Positions 16,781 through 27,591 of a stretch of DNA of 64,000 bases are shown here, piece by piece (position 1 is the first letter of the stretch; each line of letters opens with the position of its first letter). The notes beneath the pieces are model-generated. The model was not told the origin of the DNA, made no database searches, and saw only the letters and a program-made list of their open reading frames with translations. The stretch covers positions 1 through 64,000 of the forward strand of contig JAITVV010000084.1 in NCBI GenBank assembly GCA_031285625.1. The letters are read 5' to 3'. The position numbers were made by a program, and so were the translations under genes. Source of the stretch: Prevotella sp. (lineage in GTDB: Bacteria; Bacteroidota; Bacteroidia; Bacteroidales; Dysgonomonadaceae).

Positions 16781-19700
16781 ATGAGACACCAATCTTTCGG
16801 TTTAATGAGAACATATAAACTCTTCTTAATTTGCTTACTATTTATTTTTTCTGCAAAAACATCGCTTGCAGTATATACTGTACATAAAGCATATAAGCTA
16901 GACCTGTCAAACAATGCTATTTTATGTATGTATCAGGACAACAACGGTTACATGTGGTTTGGTACATATGATGGACTAAATTTGTACAATGGCAAAAGCA
17001 TGTTTGTATACAGGTTTGAGATGGATAATAAAAACTCTCTGTGCAGTAATATAATTCACAAAATATCTCAGGCAGATGAAGACAATCTATGGATATCCAC
17101 TTTTTTAGGTCTTAATAAATTTTCGTTGAAAGAGAGGAAAGTAACAGAATCGCATACAGAATGCCCTGAGGCCAGGCTATTAGCTTCTGATAGTAAAGGA
17201 AATACATGGGTTATATCAAAAAAAAATTACATATCATACTATACACCTAAGGTTAAAAAATTCAGAGACATTCATTTGCCGGGAGTTAGCACAGAAAATG
17301 TTATAGAATTATTTACTGACAACGATGGTAAGCTTTATTTGATAATGACTGATGGAAGCATTAAGAATATAAAGATCTCAAATAAATCAGGCAATGATCT
17401 GGAACTGGATGTTAGCGACACAAAATTTCATAACAAAAGTATAATCAGTGCTTTTTACCAAAGTAATGAAATGTATTTTGTCGACAATGAGAGGAAACTA
17501 CATTTATTTAATCCCTCTCAAAAAACAAAAATATTTCTTGCTGACCTATCTAAGTTGCCTAATAATGGACGTATCTCCAATATTCTCTCTTTTAATGACA
17601 ATCTCTTCATTTCATTTAATAGCGGTGCAATTATCAAGCTGAATGTACAGAAAGATTCATATGAGGAAATTACCAGCTCCGGCGTTGGTATATATTGTAC
17701 GATTAAGGACAAGAAACAAGATTTACTGTGGATAGGGACAGATGGCCAGGGTGTGCAATTATACCATCAAAGCCACGAAATGTTTAAAAATATAACACAC
17801 GAATATTTACCAATAAAAACACAAAAACCGATAAGATCAATTTATACCGACGAATATGACAATCTTTGGATAGGGACAAAAGGTGATGGTTTTATACAAA
17901 TCAAAAATTATAATGACATAAATGCTCATCCTCTGTATAATCGTTATACAACCGACAATGGACTATCCAACAATTCCGTTTTTTGTTTTCTACGAAGTAA
18001 ATTCCACAATGTAATATGGATTGGTACCGAAGGACCCGGATTATCATTTTACTCCTACCGGGACAATAAAGTGAAAACCTTATCCAGCGACCAGATTGGT
18101 AAAGTTCATTCTATATGTGAAGTTAATTCGTCAACCTTATGGCTAGCCACAGCAGGAAATGGCCTCCTGGAGGTCTCTTTAAAAGAAGAGAATGGGACGC
18201 TCTCTGTTAAATCTGTCAACGAATTTTTCCCCAAAAAAGGAGATAGAATATGTAATGAGTTTCATTCTATGTATTATGATGGCAAGTCTACCATATTTGT
18301 AGGTAGCAGAGGAGGATATGGCGTTGTCCGCTTCAATATAGAAAGTAAGCAATACGATTTTATTCAAATGAATAAGAACGAAAACTCGGCTATTGGTGAC
18401 GTGCTTAGCGTTCATTTCAGTAAAGATTCCATATTTTATATTGGAGCCAGTTCCGGGCTGACAAAAATGCAACTACTTCCTAATGGTAATAACCAGATTA
18501 AACAATTTGACAGAAGAAGTGGAATAGCTAATGATATGATCCATGGAATTCTTGAAGATGAAGATGGGTGTATATGGTTAAGTACAAACAAAGGTTTAAC
18601 AAAATATAATCCCCATAACGATTTCTTTCACAACTACTCTCACCCAGAATTATTAGTAACCGAATTTTCGGACGACGCTTACTGGAAGAGTCCTCAAACA
18701 AACAGATTATTTTTTGGAGGAATAAATGGATTGGTCTGGGTAGATCCGAATGAAGATTATCCGGCAAACAGCTATGCTCCTGAATTATTATTCTTCGATC
18801 TTAAAATATCGGGAGAGAGTCATACCTTAGATAATTATATGAATAAAGAAGGGTCTGTTGAAATCCCATCTAATACATCGTCATTCACTATATCGTTTGT
18901 TGCACTGGATTATATTAATGGGGATAACTATGAATATTCTTATATTTTGGAAGACTATAATACGACATGGACTGAATTGCAAAAAACGAATGAAGTAACA
19001 TTTACAAACCTTCCTTACGGTGACTATGTACTAAAGGTAAGATATAAGAATGACGTATTTGGATCGGATGAGAAATATTACTCATTACATATAAGTAAAT
19101 TAGCTCCCTGGTATCTCACAAAATGGGCCATTCTGGGCTATATTTTACTTTTCTTGTTTATCTGCACATATATCATATATCTGATTCGAAAAAAGATAAT
19201 AAACAAGCAAATACTCATTGCCCGGAAAATAAAAGAAGAACAAAAAGAAAAACTATTAGAAGCCAAGTTGAATTTTTTCACAAATATTACCCATGAGTTT
19301 TGCACCCCTCTTACGGTTATAAATGGAGTAACTGAGCATATAGACAAGACGTTGGAGACAAATGACTTGAGAAAATATACAGATGTGCTTCGTAATAATG
19401 TGAATGATCTCAACGAACTGATACAGGAGATACTGGATTTTCGAAAAATTGAAGAATCGAAATTTGAGGCTGGCAACATAAAAAAAGTCTCTATCTCAGA
19501 TATAATGACACGTCATTTAGAATCCTTCATCCCAATTGCAGAACAAAACAATGTAGAACTGAATGCATCCATTCCTAAAAACTTAGAATGGAATACAGAT
19601 ATTTCATGCTTCAACCGTATATTTATTAATCTTATATCAAATGCTTTTAAGTATACAAAAGAAGGTGGCAAAGTAAATGTTTCTGTAGATATTGAAAATG

Positions 19701-20818
19701 AAAAATTAATACTGAAAGTACGAAATACAGGAAAAGGCATAGAGGAATCAAAGATACCCAACATATTTGATCGTTATCGTATCCTTGAAAATATGGAAAA
19801 CAATAGCCTTTACTCTCAAATGACATCACGCAATGGTATAGGATTATCCATATGCCATAGTATGGTAAAGTTGCTACAAGGAGAGATTGAAGTAAAAAGT
19901 GAAATAGATCAATTCGCTGAATTCATAGTCTACTTACCAGTCCTAGAAGCCACAAAACAAACGAATCCCGAAATCCAACAGAGAGAAAATAGCGGAAACG
20001 GAGTTGATACACTTTCCCCTAAACGACCTGAAGATGCTTCCAAACAAACTATTCTGATAGTAGATGATAATAAGGACATTGTATGGTTAATTACAGATAT
20101 ATTATCCGACCGATATATTATAAGAGGGGCCAATACTGTAGAAGAAGCATTAAAGATACTGGAGATGCAAACTCCAGCACTAATTATTACAGATATAATG
20201 ATGCCTAATATTGATGGATTGGAATTTATAAATCGAATAAAAGCCAACAAGTTCACAAAACATATCCCTCTGATTATTATTTCAGCTAAGATCAGCGATA
20301 AAGAACAGGCTGAGGGGCTCAATACAGGAGCTGACGCATATCTTACAAAACCTTTCTCACCAATAGTATTACAGTCACTGGTAAACCGTCTGCTAATAAC
20401 AAAAGAAGAATTGAAAGATTATTATTATTCACCGGAAAGTGCTTATGAATATACAGATGGACAACTCATACATCAGGAAGATAAGGATTTCATGGATTCG
20501 GTCATATCTATAATTGATGAAAATATAGAAGAAGAAAACCTTCGTCCGGAATTAATCGCTGATAAATTAGGAATAAATACACGAAACCTATATCGTAGAT
20601 TTAAGAAAATAACATCACTTCCACCAAACGACTTTATCAAAGATTACAGATTTACGTTAGCTGCCAGACTACTTGTAACAACAAGCCTCACTATTCAGGA
20701 AATCATATACAAGGTAGGTATCACCAACAAATCTTATTTCTACAGGGAGTTCTTTAAAAAATACAATATGACTCCCAAGGAATACCGTTCAGCTGATTCA
20801 GCGAGCAAACCCCAATAG
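16781..20818 (+). CDS. Hybrid two-component system sensor/regulator (HTCS)
   Basis: This 1345-residue one-protein signalling system senses a glycan fragment in the periplasm and activates the neighbouring utilization locus. The order is signal peptide, two-part beta-propeller sensor (repeats of the type NGYMWFGTYDGLN and LWIGTDGQGV), Y_Y_Y domain, membrane helix (about 787-808), HisKA with phospho-acceptor His838 (ITHEFCTPLT), HATPase (NLISNAFKY, GKGIEESKIPNIFDRY, GIGLSICHSM), receiver with Asp1138 (ITDIMMPNIDG) and Lys in LTKPF, and an AraC-type helix-turn-helix at the end. A better start may be Met9 (16805), where the signal peptide begins. It is followed by a strong terminator, then susC in the same direction, so this is the likely local regulator. 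Confidence 0.96.
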   Translation: MRHQSFGLMRTYKLFLICLLFIFSAKTSLAVYTVHKAYKLDLSNNAILCMYQDNNGYMWFGTYDGLNLYNGKSMFVYRFEMDNKNSLCSNIIHKISQADEDNLWISTFLGLNKFSLKERKVTESHTECPEARLLASDSKGNTWVISKKNYISYYTPKVKKFRDIHLPGVSTENVIELFTDNDGKLYLIMTDGSIKNIKISNKSGNDLELDVSDTKFHNKSIISAFYQSNEMYFVDNERKLHLFNPSQKTKIFLADLSKLPNNGRISNILSFNDNLFISFNSGAIIKLNVQKDSYEEITSSGVGIYCTIKDKKQDLLWIGTDGQGVQLYHQSHEMFKNITHEYLPIKTQKPIRSIYTDEYDNLWIGTKGDGFIQIKNYNDINAHPLYNRYTTDNGLSNNSVFCFLRSKFHNVIWIGTEGPGLSFYSYRDNKVKTLSSDQIGKVHSICEVNSSTLWLATAGNGLLEVSLKEENGTLSVKSVNEFFPKKGDRICNEFHSMYYDGKSTIFVGSRGGYGVVRFNIESKQYDFIQMNKNENSAIGDVLSVHFSKDSIFYIGASSGLTKMQLLPNGNNQIKQFDRRSGIANDMIHGILEDEDGCIWLSTNKGLTKYNPHNDFFHNYSHPELLVTEFSDDAYWKSPQTNRLFFGGINGLVWVDPNEDYPANSYAPELLFFDLKISGESHTLDNYMNKEGSVEIPSNTSSFTISFVALDYINGDNYEYSYILEDYNTTWTELQKTNEVTFTNLPYGDYVLKVRYKNDVFGSDEKYYSLHISKLAPWYLTKWAILGYILLFLFICTYIIYLIRKKIINKQILIARKIKEEQKEKLLEAKLNFFTNITHEFCTPLTVINGVTEHIDKTLETNDLRKYTDVLRNNVNDLNELIQEILDFRKIEESKFEAGNIKKVSISDIMTRHLESFIPIAEQNNVELNASIPKNLEWNTDISCFNRIFINLISNAFKYTKEGGKVNVSVDIENEKLILKVRNTGKGIEESKIPNIFDRYRILENMENNSLYSQMTSRNGIGLSICHSMVKLLQGEIEVKSEIDQFAEFIVYLPVLEATKQTNPEIQQRENSGNGVDTLSPKRPEDASKQTILIVDDNKDIVWLITDILSDRYIIRGANTVEEALKILEMQTPALIITDIMMPNIDGLEFINRIKANKFTKHIPLIIISAKISDKEQAEGLNTGADAYLTKPFSPIVLQSLVNRLLITKEELKDYYYSPESAYEYTDGQLIHQEDKDFMDSVISIIDENIEEENLRPELIADKLGINTRNLYRRFKKITSLPPNDFIKDYRFTLAARLLVTTSLTIQEIIYKVGITNKSYFYREFFKKYNMTPKEYRSADSASKPQ

Positions 20819-20831
20819 TATCCCAAAAAAC

Positions 20832-20878
20832 AAAAAGAGTATCCTGATTTACCACACGTAGATCAGGATACTCTTTTT
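20832..20878 (+). terminator. Terminator after the HTCS gene
   Basis: A 17-base stem (20832-20848 with 20862-20878) with A-rich and T-rich ends separates the regulator from the susC transcript. Confidence 0.85.
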
Positions 20879-21040
20879 GTCAATTAGAATATATAAAGAT
20901 ATATTTATATTTATTAACATTGCATTAATGAAAAAATAGTGCCACATCTTACTTTTTTTAATCTTATATACTATGCAAAACATTTCAACTCAAAAGATAT
21001 TTTTATCATCTGATAATTTGGATGTTAGCTGTATTTTATT

Positions 21041-21113
<73 letters not shown>

Positions 21114-21148
21114 CAATTTAGCAATTCTTTTCTTAATATACAAAAACA

Positions 21149-21174
21149 AATCAGAACAGAGATCTGCTCTGATT
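21149..21174 (+). promoter_or_regulatory. Leader hairpin 1 upstream of susC
   Basis: AATCAGA pairs with TCTGATT and an inner CAGA with TCTG, with one mismatch between them and a 2-base centre. No T run follows. It may be an RNA structure of the susC leader. Confidence 0.5.
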
Positions 21175-21187
21175 CGTCAATAATTAT

Positions 21188-21230
21188 AAGGCCTTGCTTC
21201 GGATAACTTCCGAGGCAGGGCTTTGCTTAT
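21188..21230 (+). terminator. Leader hairpin 2, terminator-like attenuator upstream of susC
   Basis: A 16-base stem with one or two G-T pairs (21188-21203 with 21209-21224) and a 5-base loop is followed by a U-rich stretch. It sits about 120 bases before the susC start, inside the presumed leader, and could reduce read-through until relieved. Confidence 0.55.
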
Positions 21231-21344
21231 TTATTAACCTTTAAAAACCATATTTATGTAAACATCGAAAAATCATCCCACAATCAAATCAAAAAGAGTA
21301 ATCTCTTAAATAACTAATTCAAGTTAACTAAAAAAAATCATATT

Positions 21345-24300
21345 ATGAGAAAAAAATCTGCAAGTAAAGCTTCGGGTAAAGAATATGGAAGAAGGGTACT
21401 TTTCTTATTCCTTTCTCTGATTTTCTTTCAATATTCATTTGCATCGTCACCAACAATAACGAAAGATGTGAATGAAGACCTGAGCATCGAACAAAGTAAC
21501 ATAACCGTAAAAGGTACAGTAAAAGATGATACAGGAGAGCCGTTAAGCGGGGTCAGCGTTGTAGTCAAAGGAACTACAACAGGAACAATCACTGACCTTG
21601 ACGGCGCATATACTATAAATGTACCGAATGCGAGTTCTACACTTGTATTTTCGTTCATCGGATTCCATAAACAAGAAATTACTGTAGGTGGAAGAGCTGA
21701 TATCAATGTGGTATTAGTAGAAGATGCTAAAGCCTTAGATGAAGTAGTAGTCGTAGGTTATGGTACTATGCGTAAATCAGACGTAACAGGCTCTATTGCT
21801 ACAGCTAAAGGTAGCGATATCATCAAGGGGCAAACCTTTAATGCTCTTGACGGATTAAAAGGTAAAGCTGCCGGTGTAAACATTTTCTCTAACACAGGAC
21901 AACCAGGAGGGGAAATGCGTGTTATTATCCGTGGTATTTCAACTATCCAAGCTTCAGCAAATCCATTATATGTAGTTGACGGAGTAGTAATGGACAACTT
22001 CCAATTCCTGAACCCAAATGATATAGAATCAATCGAAGTGCTGAAAGATGCCTCTTCTGCAGCCATTTATGGTGCACGTGGTGCCAATGGTGTTATCCTG
22101 GTATCAACCAAACGTGGTGGTAATACAGGTAAAAAAGCACAGATTTCCTATGCCGGATCTATGTCTGTAGGCACTATGGCTAGATATATGGATATGATGG
22201 ATGCCAATCAATGGATGGCGGCCTTTAAGCAAGGGCTCGAAAACTCCAACGCTTGGCGGGGAACTAACTATACGACAGATTTATCTCAGATATTTACTGA
22301 CGAACGTCTCTTCAATGCTGATGGTTCACCTAAATATAATACCGATTGGCAAAAAGAGGCTACACGTACTTCTTTCTCACACAATCATCAGGTTAACATT
22401 CAGCATGGTGATGAAAACTCATCTGTAGGAGCTTTCCTTAACTACACCGATCAACAAGGTATTGCACTCAATTCTTACATGAAGCGTGTGAATGCTAAGA
22501 TGGCCTATGATGCCAAACCAACAAAATGGTTATCAACAGCCGTTAATTTAATGGTAAATCACACCTGGGGTAACCGTACATCAGACAACCCATACGGACA
22601 AGGTGTATTGCGTACCATGATAGAACAATTACCGTGGCTGCCGGTACAATTGGATGGTGAATATATGCAAACAAATTCTTATAAAACAACCTCAATTCCC
22701 GTTGATCAAAATAACCCAGGTGGCAAAACTCAAGGATTCGCTCCGGAAGCAATGGGTAATCCGGTGGAGATGCTGAAACGAACTGTGAATATGCAATACA
22801 GAACTCAGATTTTCGGTAATGCAGCTCTTACATTCCATCTGGCAGAAGGTCTTGACCTGAAAACACAGTTTGGTGTTGACTATCAAAACCAGCGTGAAAA
22901 GAAGTACGAACCATCCACTCCGCGCCCTATACTTGGTCTAAATTCTCTCGGAAGGGCTGAGGCTAACAATGGTAATACCCTTTATTGGCAGGAAGAAACT
23001 TACCTGACTTATACTAAAACATTAGGTAAAAATTACATAAACGCTATGGCGGGTATGTCTTGGCAAGAACGCGACTATACTTATTTCAAAGGTATTGGTA
23101 CAGGATTCGGTGATGACTTTTATGAATACTATAACATTGGTAACGGAACAGAGCGTCCATCACTTGAGAGCAAACATGAGAGATGGACTATGAACTCATA
23201 TTTCATGCGTATAGCCTATTCACACGATAATAAATACATGGTTACAGCAACAGGTCGTGTCGATGGTTCATCCAAGTTCGGACCAAATAATAAATATGGT
23301 TTCTTCCCTTCTATTGGTTTGGGATGGATGGCTTCTAACGAAAATTTCCTGAAAGATAATACAATTATCAGTAAACTGAAACCTCATGCATCTTTTGGAG
23401 TCACAGGTAACTCAGAAATAGGAGTATACGCTTCTTTACCAACACTAAGTCAAAGCAAAGTAATTATTGGTAATCAATTGCAGATAGTATCCTATCTGGA
23501 CAAGATGGCCAACCCCAACCTGAAGTGGGAAAGAACCAACCAATGGGATTTCGGTGTAGATCTTGGTTTGTTTAACAACCGTCTTAACATAGAAGCTTCG
23601 TATTACTATAAATATACTACCGATTTGCTTCTTGAGCGCCCATTACCTAAATCAACAGGTTTCGCTAATGTGACAACGAATGTAGGAGAGGTTTCTAACC
23701 GTGGACTTGATTTATTGATCAATGCATACCCAATAGATAACGCTTCTCTAAATTGGAACACTACTCTTAATTTAAGTTTTAATAAAAACCGGGTTGAAAA
23801 ACTAGATCCAAGCTCGTCTGTTGACCCTCTTACAGGCAAACGCCAGATACTTAAGGATGGTTTTACAAATTACGAAATGCTAATCCGCGAAGGAGAAGAA
23901 CTGTCTACATTCTACGGATATAAAAGAGCTGGAATTTATGATGGTAACCCTGCCAATTGGGATGCTGAGACAATGAATATACCATCAACTATAGGTGAAA
24001 AGGTAACATACAAAGAACGTCAAATTCTGGGTAATGGTTTGCCTGATTGGATGGGATCATTTATCAATACTGTCAGCTATAAAAATTTCGACCTTACACT
24101 CGATCTTCAATTTTCATGGGGAGCCGATATAATGCAAGAGTTTTTCCACTCTACCGAAGGACGCTTCCTAACAAATGGACTTGATGGTCTATACACAAAT
24201 GCATGGCATCCGACGTTAAACCCTGGTGGTACTTCACAAGCCATACGCTTACAGAATTTCGGTATGGGTAGTAATGCGGACGCAGATGACACATGGGTTT

Positions 24301-24560
24301 GTGATGGTTCTTACCTGCGTGCTAATCTGATCCAATTAGGTTATACATTCAATTCTAACACTATCAAAAAAATAGGCCTTTCTTCACTACGTGTCTATGG
24401 AAGTGTCAGCAATGCATTCCTGATTACTGCATCAGATTATAAGGGATTAGATCCGGACAACTCGTCACGCTTAGACAACAATAAATGGGGAGCCAATCGT
24501 CAGTTCTTTACTTATCCGCGTCCAAGAACATTTACACTAGGTCTCAATGTAGCATTTTAG
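21345..24560 (+). CDS. SusC-like TonB-dependent outer-membrane transporter
   Basis: The 1071-residue protein has an extended signal region, a CarbopepD-regulatory domain (about 54-130: VKGTVKDDTGEPLSGVSVVVKG), a TonB-box-like stretch (LDEVVVVGYGT), a plug domain, and a C-terminal 22-strand barrel ending in FTLGLNVAF. SusC proteins import oligosaccharides across the outer membrane with a SusD lid, powered by TonB. The susD gene follows 31 bases later. Neighbouring GH92 genes point to mannose-rich glycans as cargo. Confidence 0.96.
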   Translation: MRKKSASKASGKEYGRRVLFLFLSLIFFQYSFASSPTITKDVNEDLSIEQSNITVKGTVKDDTGEPLSGVSVVVKGTTTGTITDLDGAYTINVPNASSTLVFSFIGFHKQEITVGGRADINVVLVEDAKALDEVVVVGYGTMRKSDVTGSIATAKGSDIIKGQTFNALDGLKGKAAGVNIFSNTGQPGGEMRVIIRGISTIQASANPLYVVDGVVMDNFQFLNPNDIESIEVLKDASSAAIYGARGANGVILVSTKRGGNTGKKAQISYAGSMSVGTMARYMDMMDANQWMAAFKQGLENSNAWRGTNYTTDLSQIFTDERLFNADGSPKYNTDWQKEATRTSFSHNHQVNIQHGDENSSVGAFLNYTDQQGIALNSYMKRVNAKMAYDAKPTKWLSTAVNLMVNHTWGNRTSDNPYGQGVLRTMIEQLPWLPVQLDGEYMQTNSYKTTSIPVDQNNPGGKTQGFAPEAMGNPVEMLKRTVNMQYRTQIFGNAALTFHLAEGLDLKTQFGVDYQNQREKKYEPSTPRPILGLNSLGRAEANNGNTLYWQEETYLTYTKTLGKNYINAMAGMSWQERDYTYFKGIGTGFGDDFYEYYNIGNGTERPSLESKHERWTMNSYFMRIAYSHDNKYMVTATGRVDGSSKFGPNNKYGFFPSIGLGWMASNENFLKDNTIISKLKPHASFGVTGNSEIGVYASLPTLSQSKVIIGNQLQIVSYLDKMANPNLKWERTNQWDFGVDLGLFNNRLNIEASYYYKYTTDLLLERPLPKSTGFANVTTNVGEVSNRGLDLLINAYPIDNASLNWNTTLNLSFNKNRVEKLDPSSSVDPLTGKRQILKDGFTNYEMLIREGEELSTFYGYKRAGIYDGNPANWDAETMNIPSTIGEKVTYKERQILGNGLPDWMGSFINTVSYKNFDLTLDLQFSWGADIMQEFFHSTEGRFLTNGLDGLYTNAWHPTLNPGGTSQAIRLQNFGMGSNADADDTWVCDGSYLRANLIQLGYTFNSNTIKKIGLSSLRVYGSVSNAFLITASDYKGLDPDNSSRLDNNKWGANRQFFTYPRPRTFTLGLNVAF

Positions 24561-24591
24561 TCTGTAATAATAAATATAAAATCATAATCAT

Positions 24592-26211
24592 ATGAAATTA
24601 CATAAAATATATATATCCGTCTTTTGCATGATTATATTCTCATTATTAATGAGTTCATGTGATAGTTTTTTGGAAGAAGAACCGGAAGACAAAAAAAGTG
24701 CAGATCAGCACTGGAAGACAGAAACTGATGCAAAATCAGGGGTAAACGCGCTTTACTTCGGTGGTGTTCCATACCTTCATAACACCGATGTAGACGGTGG
24801 TTGGACACCTAAGGCAACCATGTGGGGAGGTATTATGTCGGGGCTTTTTGTTGACAAACGCAAAGACAGAACATTTACCAGTGCTTCCGAAAACTCTAAC
24901 TTTAATATTGAAGCATTTAACTCTACTGCAGACAAACTTTGGAATGAGTTTTACAAAGGTAGTTCACGCTCAAACTTTGTTATTGCCAACATTCCTAATA
25001 TGACAGGTGTGTTAAGTGAAAGTCAGATAAAAAATTTCCTTGCTCAAGGTAAATTTTTCAGAGCATACAGCTATTTTTATCTGGCAAAGGAATTTGGAGA
25101 TGTTCCATATATAGATTTCCCTTATTTATCATTGGATGATATATATAAGGAGCCTATGTCTGCTGCTGAAATCTATAAAAAGGTAGAGCAAGACTTACTT
25201 GATGCTCTGGCAGGCGACGCATTACCAAATAAAGCATTCTACGACAATGGTTGTTATGTAACAAAACCAATGGCGCAAACATTATTGGCGCAAGTTTATT
25301 TGCAATGGGCAGGTGCACCTCTTAATGGCGGTAGTGAATATTATGCTAAAGCCGCAGCTATGGCTGAAGAAGTAATAAAAGGTAAGGTTCATGCGCTTAT
25401 TCAGGCTGACGGAAGTAGCGACGACCTAAACTCTGCATTCAACGTGATCAAGACTACAAAAACGTCTAATGAAATTATCTTTGCAAAAGAGTTTAACAAA
25501 ACAACACTTGATATAGGTAATTCATACTATCATCGTGCCATAGAAACAGATGCAGCCCAGTGGGGGATTTTTTCTGCGGGGGGCTTATACAATGCCTATC
25601 TTCCATGCGATATGTTGATAGACAGTTACGATCCGGCAGATATTCGCGGACACGAAAAACAATTCTTCTTCTGGGAATATACTTACACTCTTAATGATGA
25701 AGTAATCACCAGAAAACTAGGCAGCACAGGCAACTGGGCATGGTTTGATGAGGAAGCTACGATAAAAGGACGCGATGGAGATTATAATATGCCAACAATG
25801 CGTTATGCCGAAGTATTACTGATTGCTGCCGAAGGACTTGCACGTACAGGAAAAGAAGCTGAAGCGAAAGCATATCTTAACCAGGTACGTAAACGTGCAG
25901 GATTAGGAAACGAAACAGCTACGGGAGATGCCTTGATACAATCTATCTTAACTGAACGCTTCCATGAGTTTCCTTTAGAATTCAAGATTTGGGACGATAT
26001 CCGCCGTACACGCCTATATCCGGAAGCAAATGGTTCGAAGTCAGGTAAACTAAAATGGGTTCCGCTTGGAACAGCAGTAATTCAGAATAAACCTGAAAGA
26101 TTTACTAAAGTTGGTGGAATTCCTGAACATGCATTATTATGGCCAATACCATTAGCTGAAATGCAAGCAAACCCTTCTCTGGAAGGACATCAGAACCCAG
26201 GATGGAATTAA
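24592..26211 (+). CDS. SusD-like surface glycan-binding lipoprotein
   Basis: This 539-residue lipoprotein (lipobox SSC, Cys at about 23) of the SusD/RagB family has the N-terminal TPR-like region (NFLAQGKFFRAYSYFYLAKEFGDVPY) and the C-terminal RagB part (LNQVRKRAGL, LTERFHEFPLEFKIWDDIRRT, ending NPSLEGHQNPGWN). It forms the lid of the SusC barrel. Its gene is followed by a hairpin terminator, so susCD may be more strongly expressed than the enzymes downstream. Confidence 0.96.
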   Translation: MKLHKIYISVFCMIIFSLLMSSCDSFLEEEPEDKKSADQHWKTETDAKSGVNALYFGGVPYLHNTDVDGGWTPKATMWGGIMSGLFVDKRKDRTFTSASENSNFNIEAFNSTADKLWNEFYKGSSRSNFVIANIPNMTGVLSESQIKNFLAQGKFFRAYSYFYLAKEFGDVPYIDFPYLSLDDIYKEPMSAAEIYKKVEQDLLDALAGDALPNKAFYDNGCYVTKPMAQTLLAQVYLQWAGAPLNGGSEYYAKAAAMAEEVIKGKVHALIQADGSSDDLNSAFNVIKTTKTSNEIIFAKEFNKTTLDIGNSYYHRAIETDAAQWGIFSAGGLYNAYLPCDMLIDSYDPADIRGHEKQFFFWEYTYTLNDEVITRKLGSTGNWAWFDEEATIKGRDGDYNMPTMRYAEVLLIAAEGLARTGKEAEAKAYLNQVRKRAGLGNETATGDALIQSILTERFHEFPLEFKIWDDIRRTRLYPEANGSKSGKLKWVPLGTAVIQNKPERFTKVGGIPEHALLWPIPLAEMQANPSLEGHQNPGWN

Positions 26212-26254
26212 GATAAGTAATAGATTCAATTAATCTATTTAGCAATAAATAATG

Positions 26255-26290
26255 ACCTGCAATTCCCGTTATATCGGAATTGCAGGTTAT
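26255..26290 (+). terminator. Hairpin after susD
   Basis: A 12-base stem (26255-26266 with 26276-26287) followed by TTATTTAT can end or weaken the susCD transcript before the enzyme genes. Confidence 0.6.
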
Positions 26291-26427
26291 TTATCCCAAA
26301 TCTTTGAATAAATGAAAGAAAAGATACTCTTATTGCAAAACAGGATACCTTAATTTCTCTTGATAAAAACTATAATTGTACTTCTTTTATAACATATACA
26401 TCGCATTCTTGAAACTGAAAAAACACC

Positions 26428-27543
26428 ATGAAAAAACTTTTCTTATCTATTCTGCTTATTCCCATATTAGCTTGTCAAAACCAGACTATACCGACAAACA
26501 TTCCTGAACTTTTGGATAATAATCCAACGACTACTTATACTGGAAGTACCGGAAACAATCAACTATTGTTTGATGTTTCATACAATACTCCTGTATTAAG
26601 TTATAAAATCTACTCTACAGGGGAGCTCCCTGCAAATGATCCTGCCAACTGGACACTAAAAGGATCGAACGACGGAAAAGAATGGACGATTGTAGATGAA
26701 AGAAAAGACCAGCTTTTTTGTTCCCGCTACCAGGAAATACTTTGCGTGGTACAAAATCCTGAAAAATTTAAGCAATATATACTTGAAGCTGCGACAATAA
26801 ATAATGACACACTAAAAATTGCAGATGTCATTCTATCTGATAAAAACATGAAAGCCGGATGGGAGAACTTCAAATATCCAAAAGTGAATTTCAAATCACT
26901 TGACCCGGATACAGAAGGAAGTAAGATATACCATGAATTGGTACAGAATCCCGATGAATATGTAAAATATCATACACAGAAGGTTGCCGAAATACTTTAT
27001 TTTTCAACTGCAGATTCAATCGTAGATGTTCAGCAGATAGATTATACATTGAAAGACTATGATGGAGTTTCTGCGAAAGGAGGTGGTTCTCCTAACATTA
27101 ATATAGTATACAGCACTCAACATATAGAGAAATCTGCAAAAGAGTCTTTGTATAAATTAGATTTCGAAACTCGTGGCGTACTTTATCATGAATTAACACA
27201 CGGTTACCAATATGAACCAAAAGGTATAGGTAATTATGGAAATAATAAAACATTCTGGGCATGCATCGAAGGTATTGCCGATGCTGTAAGGGCAGAAGCC
27301 GGACTATTCGATATGAGTACCCGCAAGCCTGGTGGTAACTGGATGGATGGTTATCGTACTACAGGTTTCTTCCTGCAATGGCTTACAACAAAAGATCCGG
27401 ATGCTATCCGTAAATTCCACCGCACAGCCAAAGAACTGGATGTATGGAGTTTCGATGGTGCCATCAAGATAGTTTTCGGACCGGAAGCCAGTATAGAAGG
27501 CATGTGGAACGAATATCAGGAATATCTGAAAAGTCAACAATAA
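26428..27543 (+). CDS. BSP-family metallopeptidase lipoprotein
   Basis: The 371-residue lipoprotein (lipobox LAC, Cys16) has an N-terminal F5/8-type-C-like beta-sandwich (about 25-130: DNNPTTTYTGSTGNNQLLFD ... WTLKGSNDGKEWTIVDER) and a C-terminal domain of the plant basic secretory protein (BSP) family with zinc motif HELTHGYQ (His254, Glu255, His258). BSP-family proteins are zincin-fold putative peptidases. It lies between susD and the GH92 genes in the same direction. A peptidase in an alpha-mannosidase locus fits degradation of mannoproteins or N-glycoproteins; the substrate is inferred. Confidence 0.88.
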   Translation: MKKLFLSILLIPILACQNQTIPTNIPELLDNNPTTTYTGSTGNNQLLFDVSYNTPVLSYKIYSTGELPANDPANWTLKGSNDGKEWTIVDERKDQLFCSRYQEILCVVQNPEKFKQYILEAATINNDTLKIADVILSDKNMKAGWENFKYPKVNFKSLDPDTEGSKIYHELVQNPDEYVKYHTQKVAEILYFSTADSIVDVQQIDYTLKDYDGVSAKGGGSPNINIVYSTQHIEKSAKESLYKLDFETRGVLYHELTHGYQYEPKGIGNYGNNKTFWACIEGIADAVRAEAGLFDMSTRKPGGNWMDGYRTTGFFLQWLTTKDPDAIRKFHRTAKELDVWSFDGAIKIVFGPEASIEGMWNEYQEYLKSQQ

Positions 27544-27591
27544 ATAATTAGTTACGAGCTGTGAATTACTTACAGCTGAATATAAAAAAAT

